64,000 nucleotides of DNA from Larus michahellis (GCF_964199755.1 NC_133906.1:14171378-14235377), one strand, 5' to 3'; positions 1 to 14,472 are shown, counted from the first letter of the stretch. Numbers and translations: made by a program. Notes: generated from the letters alone by a model not told the origin.

Positions 1-1802
1 GTATAGTCTTTGTAAAGGGTATCGCATTTAGCAGCAGCACTAAACAGCCCTTTTTGGTGGGCTTGGAGTAAACAGCGCACTCCAGAAAAGAAAAAAGTCG
101 TTCTTTTCCTTGGTGAAGTTCAACTCTATTAGGATGGCCGACTTCATTTTTCGCATTGCTTACCCTTATCAGCTGCTCATGAAAAGATCCATGTACTGCT
201 GGGATATTGCATGATGGGGGCGCAAAGAGCGACGTGTGCTGGATAAATAATGCAAACCTCTGCCCTGGGATCCCTGCTGTCCTGGGAAGAGAAAGTTTAT
301 TCCCCAAACATCGAAAGCATTTAATGGTTGAGTCAATGGAGCAAAGTGCTGAGACTTTCCCTGACATTGCGAATGAGTGTTAGCTCTCCTGGTGTCATCG
401 TGTGAGGGGCTGTCCAGGCATTATAGGACAGAGCTGGGATGTGGCAGGCATGGTGGCTTTTGAAACCACTTTTATCCATCTGCAGGCTCCAAGGGATCAT
501 TTCTAATGGCACACAGACCTGTTTAATGGAGAGCCTGCCCCCAAACGTCGTGCAAGCAGTTTCCTTGTCTGTAAGGTTCAGTAACCACCGAAATCCCCAT
601 CAAGTGCCAATATAAAATATCCCTATCAGGGCAGCAATTAAAGGTAAGCTTTGTTCCAAGTGTTTCAGGCAGGGGTGGATGCCCCTCTCCGTCTGACATC
701 CTGAAACACCCCGTGGTGTGTCAGACGCGAGGAGCTGCCGGCCCCGATGGAGTGAGCGGCTTATGGACGAGCTAGGCAGTGTCTCCAGGAGGTGCGTAAT
801 GCCACCATAAATCCTCCCCAGTAAGTGATTTGGGAAAGAATAAACATAAAATGAATCAAGCTGTGCATGTCAGGCAACGCTTGTGCTGTTTGCCAGGCCA
901 AGCAGAGGGGTAAGCCTCTTCAGGGGATAAATCCGCTGCATCAGGCTATGCTAATGCTACCTGCCACGATATAAAATGAGAGGAAAAATGTACTTTCTGT
1001 ACATTAGGCTAAAAAACACATTTCTGTCTGATCTGTTTGTGTTCTTGGTCCAGACTTTCCCGGAGACCTGCTGGCATCCAGCCGCGTATTCTCCAGAAAC
1101 GCCTGGGGTGACGGTGTCTCCAGTCCCGTGAAGTCTTCAATGTTAAAGCATTTAATGCTCAGAAGGACAGAAGTAATTCTTTGCTTGAATTTTGATTTCT
1201 AAAAAACCCAACATGCTCAGTCACGTAGGGAACCAACCAGATGAAACAATTCTTTTTTTCCAAGTTTCTGTGATGTATATCAATTCATGGTTCTTACAGC
1301 ATTGTGGGTTTTGGTTTGTTTGTGGACCTGGTCAGGGGAGAGCATCTCCCCTGGGAAGCTGCAGAGAGGTCTCCAGGGATGACGGCTACCGAGAGCGTCT
1401 GGTCTGAGCTGAGCAGCCCCAGCAGCCCCCATTTCAGGAGCCTCTGTAGGACTGTTTTTCGTGATATCTGAACTATCTATTTTTTGCTTTCCCTGCCCAC
1501 ACGGCAGAGGCACATCTTTTCCGCAGGGCATCAGATCTGTTTGCCTGCAGAGCGCTGGGCAGGACGTGCTCTGTAACGCACAGGCTTTCTTCCTGCTGTT
1601 GTATTTCCGATTTTCCTTTTATTCTCAAGTGAACCAGATGTACCGCTTGCAGAAACAATATTGGTCCAACTTGAAAAATGTCAGCAAAATGAGTAATATT
1701 TGCTGAGGAGGGGATGGGAGGGGGCTGTGTTGGAAAGCCAGAGGAGCAGAGAGCTCTTTGTGGGGGGCTTTCAGCATTGTACCCACCCCACCTTCTGCAG
1801 TG
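1..1802. other. Intergenic DNA downstream of FSTL4, no gene seen
   Basis: No exon, RNA gene or repeat family is recognised. Open frames near 1192-1706 overlap on both strands without any family resemblance and run toward the CR1 fragment. The stretch 100-330 and the stretch 840-1030 are non-repetitive and A+T-rich and could be conserved non-coding DNA, which cannot be judged from one sequence. Confidence 0.7.
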
Positions 1803-1930
1803 ACCAAGTGTTCAAGGCCAGGTTGGACGGGGCTTGGAGCAACCTGGTGTGGTGGGAGGTGTCCCTGCCCAGGGCAGGGGGTGGCACTGGATGGTCCTAA
1901 AGGTCCCTTCCAACCCAAACCATTCTATGG
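1803..1930 (+). repeat. CR1 LINE fragment, 3' end, sense on plus strand
   Basis: The segment matches the well-known 3' region of chicken-repeat-1 retroposons: TTCAAGGCCAGGTTGGACGG, then TTGGAGCAACCTGGT, GGGAGGTGTCCCTGCCC, and finally AAGGTCCCTTCCAACCCAAA with one CATTCTATGG unit at the 3' end. It is a 5'-truncated copy of about 130 bp, as is usual for CR1. A G-to-C or similar change in the usual GATCTTTAAGG segment shows divergence. Confidence 0.93.
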
Positions 1931-4900
1931 GCAGAGGGATGGTGTGATGAGATGCAAAAGCCAACACAGCATCACAGGTACCCACGAGCCAGGTAGGGCG
2001 CATCCCCCAGCAATGACCCCTGTGCTCCCCAGGTCTACCCAGGGTCTATCCGGATGCACAGCAGCATCCTGCTCCCCCTTTCAGTATTTTGAGTTTTCTC
2101 CCCATTTTCTAGCAATTCCACTTTTCTACTGCTCTGCCTCTCCAGAATTTTTGCTGACAGGACAGAACTGCTGGTAGCAAACACATTATTCATTGTGATT
2201 GAGTGCCTAGTAATTACTTTATATATTTTTTCAATTCTCAAATTAAAACCATTTACTAGTAGGAACAGATGTTAAATTCAGGACTCTTGTTGATTGTTAG
2301 TGTGACACACACGTGAAATGTTTTAAACGAGAAGGCTGATTGAATTTTAAATATGCTGATCACACCAGTGGAATTGAAAATAATTGAAACTGGGAATAAC
2401 TGAAATATTTCCAAGGAGAGAAGACAGAGGTGGGGCTTGCTTTTCAAACTCCTGATTGCATAAATCATGTTAAATTCTGCAGACTAAATACAATAATTTA
2501 CTGTACGTTAGAGTACCAAACGTAAGACTTGCATGGTTGTTACTTCAAAATGGCAGGAGAGAAGACTTTTAAAAATATGGCAAAAATCTGTTTTCAAATC
2601 AATACTTCAGGTATTATCTACGTGCTTGTAGGAGCTTGATTTGTTTTGTTTGCTTATTCAGTTAAATTACATTTTTCAGGAAATCTGACATTATTGCTTA
2701 CCAAGGGGCTGGTGCCCATCGCGAATGCTGAGCAGATCTCTTGCGGTCCCTTTGCCTGTGGAAAGCCCCAGCTCGCTTTCCCAAGCCGGAGAAGGTGATG
2801 GTTTTACTCTGCAAGGGCTGGTGGGAAAAAGAAGGGAGAAAATTATTCCAAAACACGCACCGAATCTCCCGGCTGGAGGTAAGGGCAACCCATCACTCTT
2901 AAAATCAGGACGAATGTTTTTTTACTTATGTGGACAAATTTGGCTGTGCCTGTATTTTGCATAAGAAAATAAAAAAAACATGAATGTATTTATGACAAAA
3001 ATGTCCATTTAATCACAACAGAAGATTTTTTCAGCATTACATTTTCTAGTGACCCTATTGCTTTGAAGCCTCTCTGCTGGCCAAGTGGCATCTCTGGGAT
3101 GCTCCTCAGGAGCAAGACGTGGGTTCTGCTCCCACGCTTGCCCTGGAGCCACTGGGGGTCTGGCATGAAGTCTACAATATTAGTTCCCCCAGCCTATAAA
3201 ATGGGTTATTTTCCAGCTATGCCAGGTGTTTTGTGTCTGCAGAACACTTTCTTACATTTGAATTAGAGAAGATGCATGTCTTGTATGAAGGTCTTTTTTT
3301 TTTTTTTTTTAATGTAACCTGACTTCACAGGATTTATTGCATACAAGGAATGAAAATTTGAGTTTGGAAAGTAATACAAGTAACAATTGCAATTAACCTC
3401 CACAACCCCCAGGCAACCCCTGGGTGTTGGGTTTAAATCACATTGCTTTTAATTAAGTTTAGTGGCCAAGTACTGCTTGTTCTAAAACATTTTACTGGCA
3501 CTTTTTTCTGCAACAAAATGCTTTAAAGCCTGAATATTGTGCCAACTTGACCCTGCGTGAACTAATGCCAAAAGGTAACAACGTAGGGAGAGGAAATACA
3601 ATTTGAAAAAGCAGTTCCTGAGCAGGTACAACTTTTATTTGTTACAAACCACTTTGGTATACATCTACTTCCCTCTTATGTCTGATATATTTTACAGACT
3701 TATAACACTTGCTGAACTTCTCAAAATGAGAAAACTCCCACTGAGACAGTAAATTGTTGTTGCATTGAATGATCCTTGACAATCTATTGTCACAATACGT
3801 GCCGCATTAAAGCAGCCCGGCACCGACACTGGAGAAAGTCTTCTGACACACGTCGTCTTCTGGGCTGTCATGCTTTATTATGTTCATGATCCATGGAGGA
3901 AAGGTTGCTAATAGCAGACATTGACCCACTGGTGGTAATTGCTGCGAAAACATTATTCAAGCTTATTATGATAATGACAGAAGGATGAGGCGCTTCCTAA
4001 AAGTTAGTACAGCATCACCAGAGATGCTTTATTTATTTAACTGATTGATCATTTAAAGGTTTATAAAATGCCTTCTCCGTATAATAACGCTGCATAATCA
4101 TGTGCATACAAATTAAACAATCCACACAACTAAGGCAGAATGGTTGTTGCGGATCTGATTTTCATGTGAAAACTCAAGACTTTTATGGGCTTATTTACAT
4201 AACAAGTCATGGTCTAGTCGCCTTTACCAGCGTCAGCCCGCCACGGAGGTGGCTTCAGCTGTAAAGTTTTACAGTTTGGAGCTAGTTGGAATATAAGAGA
4301 ATGGTTCACATATTTTAGTGATTAAAAATATTTTTTTTTATAGAAGAAAACTGTAATTTTCTTGCAGCAGAATGATCTCTTCCCTAAAAATGTGATGCTT
4401 GCACTTTTTTCCAGGGCAAAGTTATCTCGTTTCTCCTTCCAATTAATGCCTGCAGGCTGCCTCCTCCGTACGGACTCTCCTCTCTACCAGAAACAAACCT
4501 ACTGCAAACGCTGGGTCTGAGCATCCCTGGTCTCCGGGAACTGGGGTAAAGTATAACTCAGCACTGCTCTCTGACTGGTTACACCCATGTAGGTAGAAAG
4601 ATCTTTACATAGCCAAGATGTAGGACAGGCACGTCCTTTAGGTGGAAAAGTCCAGCAGAAAGACAAACTATTTCTCAGTATAAATGGTCTAGCCAAGGGA
4701 TCTTTTGGGTCTCTATCAAATTTGATGACAGCAATGGCTAAACCAGATGTGGCTGAGCCAGTGAGGAAGCTGCCAAGTGGAAGCTGTGAGCAAAAGCCAG
4801 GGGACTGATGCCGTTCTCTCGGCAGAGCAGGAGAGATGACTCCGAGAAAAATGATGGCCAAGGCTACCCTGCTTCTGGATTAGCCCTCTACTTTTCCTCT

Positions 4901-7900
4901 AGGCTCAGCCTTCCTCTAGGCTCTCAGCTCTCCTTGTTTTGCAACGGCTTGACTTGCAATCAAAGGGCAGTTATAGCAATCCCATTTATATCATCTTAAA
5001 CTCATTTGACTACAACCAGAAAGCTCTAGAAATGGATTAATAGATTTTGAGGGTCAGAAAAAAAGGTTCCCCATTTAACCCACATATCTGTTGCTATGGA
5101 ATTTCACATCTTTTGAATCTATTAATGTGTTTGACAGCTCGGACAAAATGGCTAAAACCAAACACATCTGAAGAACTTCTTTTCTCTTTCCTACCTTTCT
5201 GCCCCATCTAGGGCAGAAGCGCGACTGCTTCCTTTTGCTTTGCAGCTTAGGACAATTTATGCATTTGCAACTCATACCAAGCCGCAGAGAGGATACATCA
5301 AAATGCTGCAGCATTTGACAAGTTTTCGAACAGCATGGCCAAAACTTACATTTATGTCAGCCTGTATTAAATCAGTCCTGCACTTTTTTTAGCAGTTATG
5401 ACTTTGAACTTCTACATGAAACAGAAACACTGACCCTTTACAGATGAAGCACACAAATAAACCTTTGCTTAAATGTCCTTTAGAAAAATCAGTGCTTTAT
5501 TGCAAAAAGTCCCTAGTCATGCTCCCCTCTCGTACATTCGAAAAAAGACAAAACCAGATGTTTGCTGGAAGAGAAAGCAGGTTTGCTACCTTATTTTCCA
5601 TCTTATTTTTTACTGGGTAATTCAAATCAGAATGAAAAAAAAAATAAACCCAAAGAAAACAGAAGTTCGTGTTTTGACATACCTCAGTTCTCGCCACCTT
5701 CCCAGCATCTGTGTTACTTAATAAAAAAGCAATCAGATGGACGGATGAGTTTTCATGGCTCTTTTTGTTCTACAGACCGCAGGGGGCCACATCTGTTTCT
5801 CCTCATCCTTTTCCCCCCTTGAGCAGGAAATTAAATACAAATTACTAAATTAAAGTAACCTAAGGAATTAACTTAATTAAAAATGAGAAAGTTCAGGCTT
5901 GAGTCTCTTCGCTTCTGTCCTTCCAAAGGTTATGCCGCTGGAGCTGAGCCCGTGGGATGCGGTCCCCTTTGCGGCCGTGCTGATATCCGCCACTCTGAGA
6001 GAGCGTGAGGTTGGGTGCACGTCTGCATCTCCAGAGCTATTCCAGCGCTGTCAGCTGCTATTGATTAACCTGTATTTGATATTGCTATTGGTGGCTGATT
6101 GGTGCCAATCAACTTCATTCCTGGTTTGAAAAGTCAGTGGTATGGCTGCAGGTTTCCCTGACCGGTCCATTGCATGAATACTGATGAATTACCCTCAGCT
6201 TAGGTAGGAGTCATTAAAAGACCAGCTCAAACATTGGTAATTCAAGTATTTCTGGGGAGAGTTCGCTGTTCTGAACATCCCTGTGTGAGCATCAGATTCT
6301 GATATTCTGAGCACACAAATCATCTTTCCAGATAGAAATTCAATAGCTCTCCCCAGAACTACCTGTTAAAACTCAGACAGTAGATTAAATATTTACTTGT
6401 TCTTTCTCAGGTACTTCTGGTTCTCCAGGAGAATTTAAAGTGGTACTAAATGCTGAGGAGTGTCAGGAGAGCGCTGGGGGCCAGGGCAGTGGGCACGTTG
6501 TTGTTGTTGGTGGTCCTCAGCTGAGCCCCATGGGATCCCAGCACTGGTGCCCACGAAGCTGCCAGGGCATCCCTTCCTGCACTCTTTGCGCTTAGACATC
6601 ATAGATATCGCATAAAGCCTCTCCTGGGATTTGACGCTACAGATTGTGGAAGTCCAGAATATCTGCTAAGAGCTGATTCAGCAAAGCGATGAAGCCTGTA
6701 TCTAAATTCCCCTTAAAATCACTGCAATGCGAACAAGTGCTGAGTATTTAGGAGATTATGTGGTTTTGAATGTGAGTGAGTTTAGGTTTGAGAATGGAGT
6801 TCTACCTTAGGCTGAAGTGTTTTGAATCAGAGCATGAATATGGTCTCCTATAGTTAATTTTTATAGACTTGAGATATGAGCAGTGTGCTGGCACCTGAAC
6901 GAGTAGTTTTGCTATTTAAAAATCAAATGAACTAAGATATCAGCATTTCATGCTTTTTCCTCCTTATTCTTAAGTAATATCTGTGCAACCATCGAATATT
7001 TTGTTCTATTTCATTTCATTAGAAATGGATGTGGCCAAAAGAATTCTGTTTTTACTGTTGGTGCCTAGCTAATATTTTCTTTTATTTCATTATTCCTTCC
7101 ATTCACTTGGCCTGAAATTGATGCTTGATTGTCATGTAAACTACTTTTCAAATGCACTTCTGAACTGCAAAAATATAGGAGTGGTCGGTACAATATCTTC
7201 CAGTAGAGTTAGCCCAAATGACAAGGTACAGTGGATGTTAATAAGGTTGGGCTTTCAATGGTAAACCATGCGAGTGACGCTTTTTTGTGTGACTTGTAAG
7301 GGTGGGTTATAAACACACCCAGCAACAGTTAAAAAAAGAAATTCAGACACAATGATCTCATTTCACTCAACCATATGGACTTCATATCTCTCACATCCTT
7401 TATTCCACGTACAGTTTTTTTCTCTCTTGAACGGCTGTTGCTGTAACAGCTGTGCAGTGTACAGAAAAGCCTGAAAGCCGAGCTAGACAGTGCATTGATC
7501 TTGTATTTGCTAATAGATATGAATTTATTGCAGGAGCGGGGGATAACTGTTTTGAGTCCTGCAGGCTTCTCTCTGCTTTGGAAATGGCTGGCAGAAGGTC
7601 AGTGAATACGTGGAGAGGTAATATAAGAGAACTGTGGGAGAATTTGCTTTGCAACTCACATACTTTTTATGTATTCTATTTCATAAAAGACAGAAAAAGG
7701 AACTTCAGTGCAATTTAGTTTGGAAGTTAATTGGAGCAGACATTCAAGTCTTAAGTAAATCAGCTCTATATCATTTGACACACACCGTTACTTCAATTAG
7801 TATGACTTTCACCATTATCTAGACAGAGGAAAAGATGTACCATGCTAATCAGAATATTAAAGTGACACTAGCATTTATATATTATGAATATTTACTTAAC

Positions 7901-8414
7901 AAATGAATGCATGATAAATGAGATTGGTCTAGAAATCTTTCAGAGCAGGGAAGACGTGGATTTTCCCCCCCTCAGGAAATTCTTTCTTGTGCCTAATCCA
8001 GTTACCAAATTTTCAGTGCATCTTAACTGATACCTACTTCCCCCCACAGACCAGCTCGTGTCACAGCTTGTACAGGCTTTTCTGCACATACAGGAATCGC
8101 AGGGAGTCTGCAATTTTCTGAATGGCCCCTGAGGCTAAAAGCTATTTTGAGGCAGGTCTTTTACACCTGTTTCTATGCCAGTTGACCCAACTACGGACAA
8201 TGGGTCTAATCTGGAGAGAGAAGCCCCCCATATTCAACCCAGTTTTCACAATCAGAACACTGTGATCATGGGTCCATAGGTTAATTTATGGACTATCCAA
8301 AGCTGAGCAAGTTCTAGGTCCAATGTCAGTACAGATGTGCCTGTGCTTAGGGTTGAGGACATACGTCTTCTCTAACACTCTCCAAGTAGGACTCATGTAC
8401 CCTTCAGTATCTGG
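1931..8414. other. Intergenic DNA, no gene seen
   Basis: About 6.5 kb between two CR1 fragments. I find no coding exon. The interval 3440-4440 is low in repeats, rich in ATTA/TAAT and CAATTA-like words and free of decay signatures, which suggests a possible conserved regulatory block (inference only). A short TTG repeat lies near 6499-6510. Confidence 0.7.
3294..3310. repeat. Poly-T tract (17 T)
   Basis: Plain homopolymer in A+T-rich intergenic DNA. Confidence 0.92.
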
Positions 8415-8550
8415 TCTTTCCAGACCAGGCTGGATGGGGCTTTGAGCAACCTGGTCTGGTGGGAGGTGTCCCTGCCCATGACAGGGGGTTTGGAACTGGA
8501 TGGTCTTTAAGGTCCCTTCCAATCCAAACCATTCTACAATTCTGTGATTC
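8415..8550 (+). repeat. CR1 LINE fragment, 3' end, sense on plus strand
   Basis: A 5'-truncated CR1 copy: CCAGACCAGGCTGGATGGGG, TTTGAGCAACCTGGTCTGGT, GGGAGGTGTCCCTGCCCATG, TGGTCTTTAAGGTCCCTTCC, and the 3' end CATTCTACAATTCTGTGATT with a partly degenerate ATTCTRTG repeat. It is of the same type and orientation as the copy near 1.8 kb. Confidence 0.94.
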
Positions 8551-8685
8551 CTGTCTGGTTATTTCTGGATCATGCAGGTGAAGCACAGCTCGACATCCGT
8601 ATGTAAGCCTCAGTAACAGAGGCACCTGTCATCCTCCGGAGTGTGGGCAGTTGTAGGCTTTTCTGTCAGTTTTGTTTGCTTGTTT

Positions 8686-8686
<1 letters not shown>

Positions 8687-8718
<32 letters not shown>
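8687..8718. repeat. Poly-T tract (32 T)
   Basis: An uninterrupted run of 32 T, preceded by a TTTGCTTGTTTG stretch. The flanking sequence on neither side resembles a retroposon end with a polyadenylation signal, so I call it a plain homopolymer. Confidence 0.95.
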
Positions 8719-8721
<3 letters not shown>

Positions 8722-11700
8722 GCCAGAAACAGGTTTTCAGGACCAGGAGAATAAAGAGATTAAAAATAGCCTCTGTTTCCTATATAAGGCACGTTGACAA
8801 ATGCTGACCTCAAGCTCCAAGTTGAGACATGTACTGAACTTTACTTTGAAAACTCACGGTCAGAGTCAAAGTGAAATTTGCACTTCATCTGCCTCTGTGG
8901 GTAACTGCCCGGAGATGGACACGGGACATGAAGGCCCTTCCCATCCACCGGGCAAAGGGTAGGGAATATGCAGGGCTTGGCTACTCGGTGCTGAAAGCTC
9001 CAGGAATTTTTAATAGCTTATATTCTAGGATGGAATAATCTTCAGGAGGTAAAAAAAGAGTCTTTTTAGCAGGTCATTGATGAATATAGCAGTGAAGTGT
9101 AACCAGGGGCTCTTGTCCATAATGGTACATCAGGGCTACCACTTCCAATGTTTCAGCTCTTTGTTTCCTGCTCTCTTGGACATTGCAGGACCTTGTGCTC
9201 TACGCCCAAGATGAGGCTAGCTCCAATGTCGGTGTATAGCAATTCAGGCAGTAACCTTGTATTAGCATTGTCATGATCATTTCTTGGCCATCCATCACGC
9301 CAGTATCTCTGTGTCCTTAAGTAGAGCAAGTGACACCCTCCAGCAGCAAAGGAGCTTTGATTGCATCTTATCTAGAGCTCAGCACTGAGAGTAGCTCTCC
9401 AATAGCTCTGTCTGGAAGGGTAAATCAGCTGTATTTGCTAGATTTTTCCACAACGTACAAGGTCTTGGGAGGAGATTTTCTTGCATAATTGACTGTGGTG
9501 TGGCTCCTGTATTGATATATTTTGCTTTATTTCGCATTGTTCAAGTTCATTCTGCCCAAAACCTTTAATCTGCCCAGAGGGAAGGTGTTGACACAAACTA
9601 CCTATACGCACAGTGACCCTCACTGAGACTTGCCCCAGACTCTAAAAAGAAGAAGAGGGGGACTATAAGAGCCCATGATTACTAGTGAAAGTACAGATAC
9701 AAGGGTCTTTCTCCCAGACTAACCTGCCAAGGGTCTCCCAGCAACTTCGCCTTCAGCAAGTTCATGGGCAATGCAGCCCCGTGCTTGTGCTGGGGGCTGG
9801 CTCTCTTTCCTACCAAGAGAGATAAACCCCACTCCTGCCCATTAATATCACCTTGTTAACTTCTCCTTAAACAGAGGAAGTCAGCAACTGCAAAATCCAG
9901 CAGCAAGCAAGGCTCGTTGTCTTGGAGCGTGTGATGTCCATTGACAGGGTTTGTATGTGTGACTGACACAGTAGATTAATTTACAATAAAAATGCAACTT
10001 TCACATAAATGACATCAGGAGATATCTTTAGTGCTATGCTCATCTGCCTGAAGGGACAATGTGGTTTTCTATTACTGCTAAGATGCACAATAGCATTGCT
10101 CGGCTGATTTGGTTTTAGTTTTATATTGTGCTGCCAGTTCAATTACAGATATAGACAAGCTGCATCAATGGCAATAAAACATCCATCCTCAAAAACCAGG
10201 TTCCTCGACCATTCAAACAGGGAGGGCACCTAAGAAATCACCAGTCACTTTTGAAATTGTGGTATCATTGTAACTTTGAAAAAGGTAGGTGTTCGGATTG
10301 ACATGGTCCCTTATGTACATTGTTTTGCCCAAGCGAAAATATATTTGTTGATATTCTATGGCACCCTTTGGGTCTGGAATAGGCATATCGCATCCATCAC
10401 AAAAGTAGGTTTCGGTATCAAGAACATCTCTTTCTGTCAGTTCTATTTGCCTAATTTGTTTGCACATACTCAGCTAAGATATTTAACATTTTTTTAATCC
10501 ATTTTTTTGGCTACACCGGGAAGGCTGTGGCCTGGGATGCTCCCTGCAATTGCACCTCTGCAAGCAATGTGTATGCAAGGAAGGCTGTATGATGAAGTTG
10601 CTTGATTTTTGAGGGCTTGATATCGTGACCTTAACGATGCCCTTTTAGCACAGCTTCTGCCTTTGTGGTGCCTTTGTATGTGTGTGGCGCTGAAATTGTA
10701 TTTCCTTTGCCATGCATACAAGTGACCCGAGTTCCATGGTCTGTCTTACCCTTTTTATTAACGTTATCTTGCCATGGGACAGGGGGTGAATGCAAGAGGA
10801 GTCGAGCGTGAGTTGATTCGCCTGCTATCTTATTGTCTGCAGTACATAAATCTTGAAAAGTGTGCTTTGAATGGGAAGGGATACCAACTTAATGATACAT
10901 TTACTCTAACTACGGCTGGGTGTGCGCAGAATCCTAATGTGTGCTGCAGACTCTTCATTGTAACAGATGTTGCTCTCTGCTTATAAAGTAAGTTTATTGC
11001 ATTAGCTGCCTGTAAGCAGTTTACTCTCTAGAAGATTCATAAAGTAAATTAAAATTATCTAATTATTTGTTATCTAATTTAATAGAGAGATGGTCTTGAT
11101 CTTCAGATATTACACATATATTATTATATTACAAGCTGGTATGCCAGAGGTCCCTTTCCGAGCTCTGAACAGCTACTGAACATGAAGAGAAACCTCTACT
11201 CACACGCAGACACGTCTAGAGATTGGCTGCGATAGCCTTACCACGGAGAACTCACTGGACTATGACTTTTATTTATAGGTACTTTTCTGTGGATACCTGT
11301 CCCTCTTGCCTCCTCACCTGTCACCAAGCAGAGTCCTGCTGCTCTTGGCAGCTTTTTCTGCAGTTGAGATCCCAGCTCTGCTGTGGCGTCTCTGACGTGC
11401 CCCTTCTCACAAGGTTCATCTCCTGCCAGGTCCCTGCAGAGACGTTGCGGCACAGAGCAAACAGGAACGCTCCAAGCAGACCACCGCAGTTCGTAGGCTT
11501 AGCTGAGGGTCAAAACAGTGCTTATTTACTAATCTTCAGTTAATTCTTCTCTCCCCCCTCAACTGACCATTCTGCTTCCAAATCTGCTAAAGTGTCACTT
11601 CCCTCCTGTTCTCTGAGCTCCTGGCTTTTACCCCTAGTTTGTCAACCCCAGTCTCGAGTTGGTGTGAAAGAAGCTGGTCCATCACCTGGGAATGTTCTGC

Positions 11701-14472
11701 AAACCATGGGGTGGCTCCTTGCCTTCTGCTTCATGACGAGCACAGGGTGAGAGGGAGGGTCATGGTTTGGAGCTGAAAGTCCCATGCACTTGAACGGGAG
11801 AACAAGTGAGCCCTCCTTTTATTGTAATGCTGATATGTATATTTTATCCTGTAATTTTCCGAGTCATTATAACAAATTGCTCATGCTGGTGTCACTCATT
11901 TCCCCACAGATCTCTTAACTCCCAAGTCAGCAGGTAGCAAGCTGCAAATGGTATTTCAAAATGAAAAATCGCAGGTGTTTTCTGGACGTCATCCAAAGAA
12001 AGGAGCAGGGATTTCAGGCAGAAATCAAATCAGACCACATGGAAAGATCCCCCTGAACATCTCAGACAGTCAACAGATGGTAATAGTGACATCAGGAGTC
12101 AGCCTTCTAACTTGGGAGACTCATGGCCATGAGCAGCAAAAGTGTACATTTAAATTAAGTCTTCTCTAAAAAGCTTTTAATAAGGAAGGGGTGGAACAGC
12201 AGTAATGCCACGTCACAGGCTTCGGTGCTGTAGGAGATGGGTGAGGTGAAAGAACATCCTCTGCTGCGTACCAGGTACCGACTGCTAAACATAATGAAAA
12301 TCCACATCATCTTCAGAGAGCGGCTATATATAATATAGATACATATGTACACACATGCATTTTGCTTCTTTGCACTTACTCTTTGTGCTCTGGAGAGAAC
12401 TTCCATACTCTTTTCCAATGCAGGGTACACACCTGTGTGTGCTCTGCTATTATTAGCCCACAGGAATGGATTTTGCTGGTGTTTAATAGAGGACCATGCT
12501 GGAAAGGATCTTTTGAGATGGTGTTAGTGCAGCCCATATTGGTTATTTATGGAAGAAATCGCTTGGCGATAATGTTAGGTTTTGTTGAAATTTAGAGTTT
12601 TTTGTGTTATGCAGGAAGCACTGCAATAAAGTAGTAACATCACCTTCATGTCGTTAACATTTGTATTGTCTTTACTAGTTTAGTCCGTTCTGTTCCTGAT
12701 TTGCTCAAGATGTTGGGGGAATCCTATATCTTTTCCTTATCCCTCTCTCTACCTGACAACCAAATTATTACATGTCATTTAAAAAGAAGATGCCAGACCC
12801 TTAGCAGGATTCCTTATGTCTTTGCTTAAGCCTGCTGGATAAATCGAATTTATGTAGCCTTCACTGACACTATCTATTTCTGATGATGGAGAAATGAATA
12901 ACACAGTGACGAGAGAGCCTTGCTCTTGGGTTACCTGTAACTCTGAGTAAGTGCATAAATATTCTTCTGTGTTGGACCTGTCAGGGTAGACCCAGGGCTA
13001 ATGTAAACAATAATTAATTTCCGAAATTGAGGATATGAATGTCCAGGTAGATGCTTGTTGATTATCCAGCCTCTCCTTTCTGAAAATATTGGACTGCACA
13101 AGATCATGAATAACACTTTTCATCACCAAAATGTAGCTGCTCGTAAAAGCATGTAAAATTCCAAAATGTATAAAAAATGGCAGTAATAAACCATGGGAGG
13201 TTTTTATTAGAAAAGTTTAAAAAAATATATATTTGAATGAGGATTAGATTATATTGAGGTGAAGGATTTCCCCTTTGCTGTTTCTTTTTCTCTGCAGTGA
13301 CACAACTGAATTCCTGAGGTACGTGTGTTAGCTGAGAAAACACTGTCACAAGCTGTCTCAGCTTTAATACCGCAAGAAATACAAATCCTACATCTGTAGC
13401 AGAATACTTTGTATTTGGCTTGGCAAAAATAGCTGTAGGGAAGCTCTGGTGCTGGGTTTTAATGTACCATGTTGTTAATGATAACTATTTAATATTTTAC
13501 TCTTATATTCCTTTGGGTTCATTTAAACAGCAGCTCTCCTAAGCACTGCAGAAAGACGTAAAATGATAAATTAAGCCAGGTCAAAGAGGAGAAATTATTT
13601 TAAATGAACACAAACATCTAATTTGTCTGGACTTTTAATGAATTGAAACGCCAAACTTGCTAGAGATGACAGCATTGTAAATCCTATTTATCTCTACTGA
13701 AAATTTCCTTATTTTTTGCCCACTCCTCCTTCGTGCAGTCATACATCAAGTCAATGTAGTGAGACTTGCTCCACTAAAGTGCAACCAGAAGTCAAGGTTT
13801 CCCATCCTGGGGTACCCATGGGGCCACCAGTGGGTAATGCCTGACTGGTCCATACTGGGATTGTGCAGATGAAGCCTGCCAGGGCACAGGAGGGTGCTTT
13901 GTAATTTGCACATGCAGCACTTCCAGTTGCCATAGTATTGGCTGGATTTATTTATATTTGTATATGGCTATTTTTAACTAGTGATCCTGGACTGTACCTC
14001 AAAGCTTAATACTGAATTTAACCCCAAACCATGTCGTAAAACCACAATCCAGACTTTGCCTCTCGAATAAAGGTACAAGAGGAAGAATTTCTTGATTTTT
14101 TTTTTTTCATCACAGGATGTTTTTCACACAGTCCTGATAGGAACAGTTAATGTGTGTGACATATATGACTTCTGTGGTCTACAAATATATGGTAAAGGCT
14201 GCTGCCTTGCCCTGTCATTAAATGATTAAATCATGTAAAGGTAAAACCAAAACTGTAGTAAATAAAATAGGACAAATTATTAAACAACTTAAATTTCACC
14301 TACCAAGACTAAGATTAATAAAAATGTTAATTTGTGAATATTTATTATGGGAATGATGAGTTTAATGAAGATTTAAACATCATCTTCCATGAACTGACTC
14401 TACTTAGCTTAAGTATCTGTTACGGCAGGAAGATGAAATTGCGTGCCCCATGTAGTGACCATAAAGCATCTT

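Noticed and set aside
8687..8760. The T32 tract as the tail of a minus-strand processed retrocopy
   Set aside because: No polyadenylation signal on the minus strand next to the tract, no reading frame and no target-site duplication could be seen.
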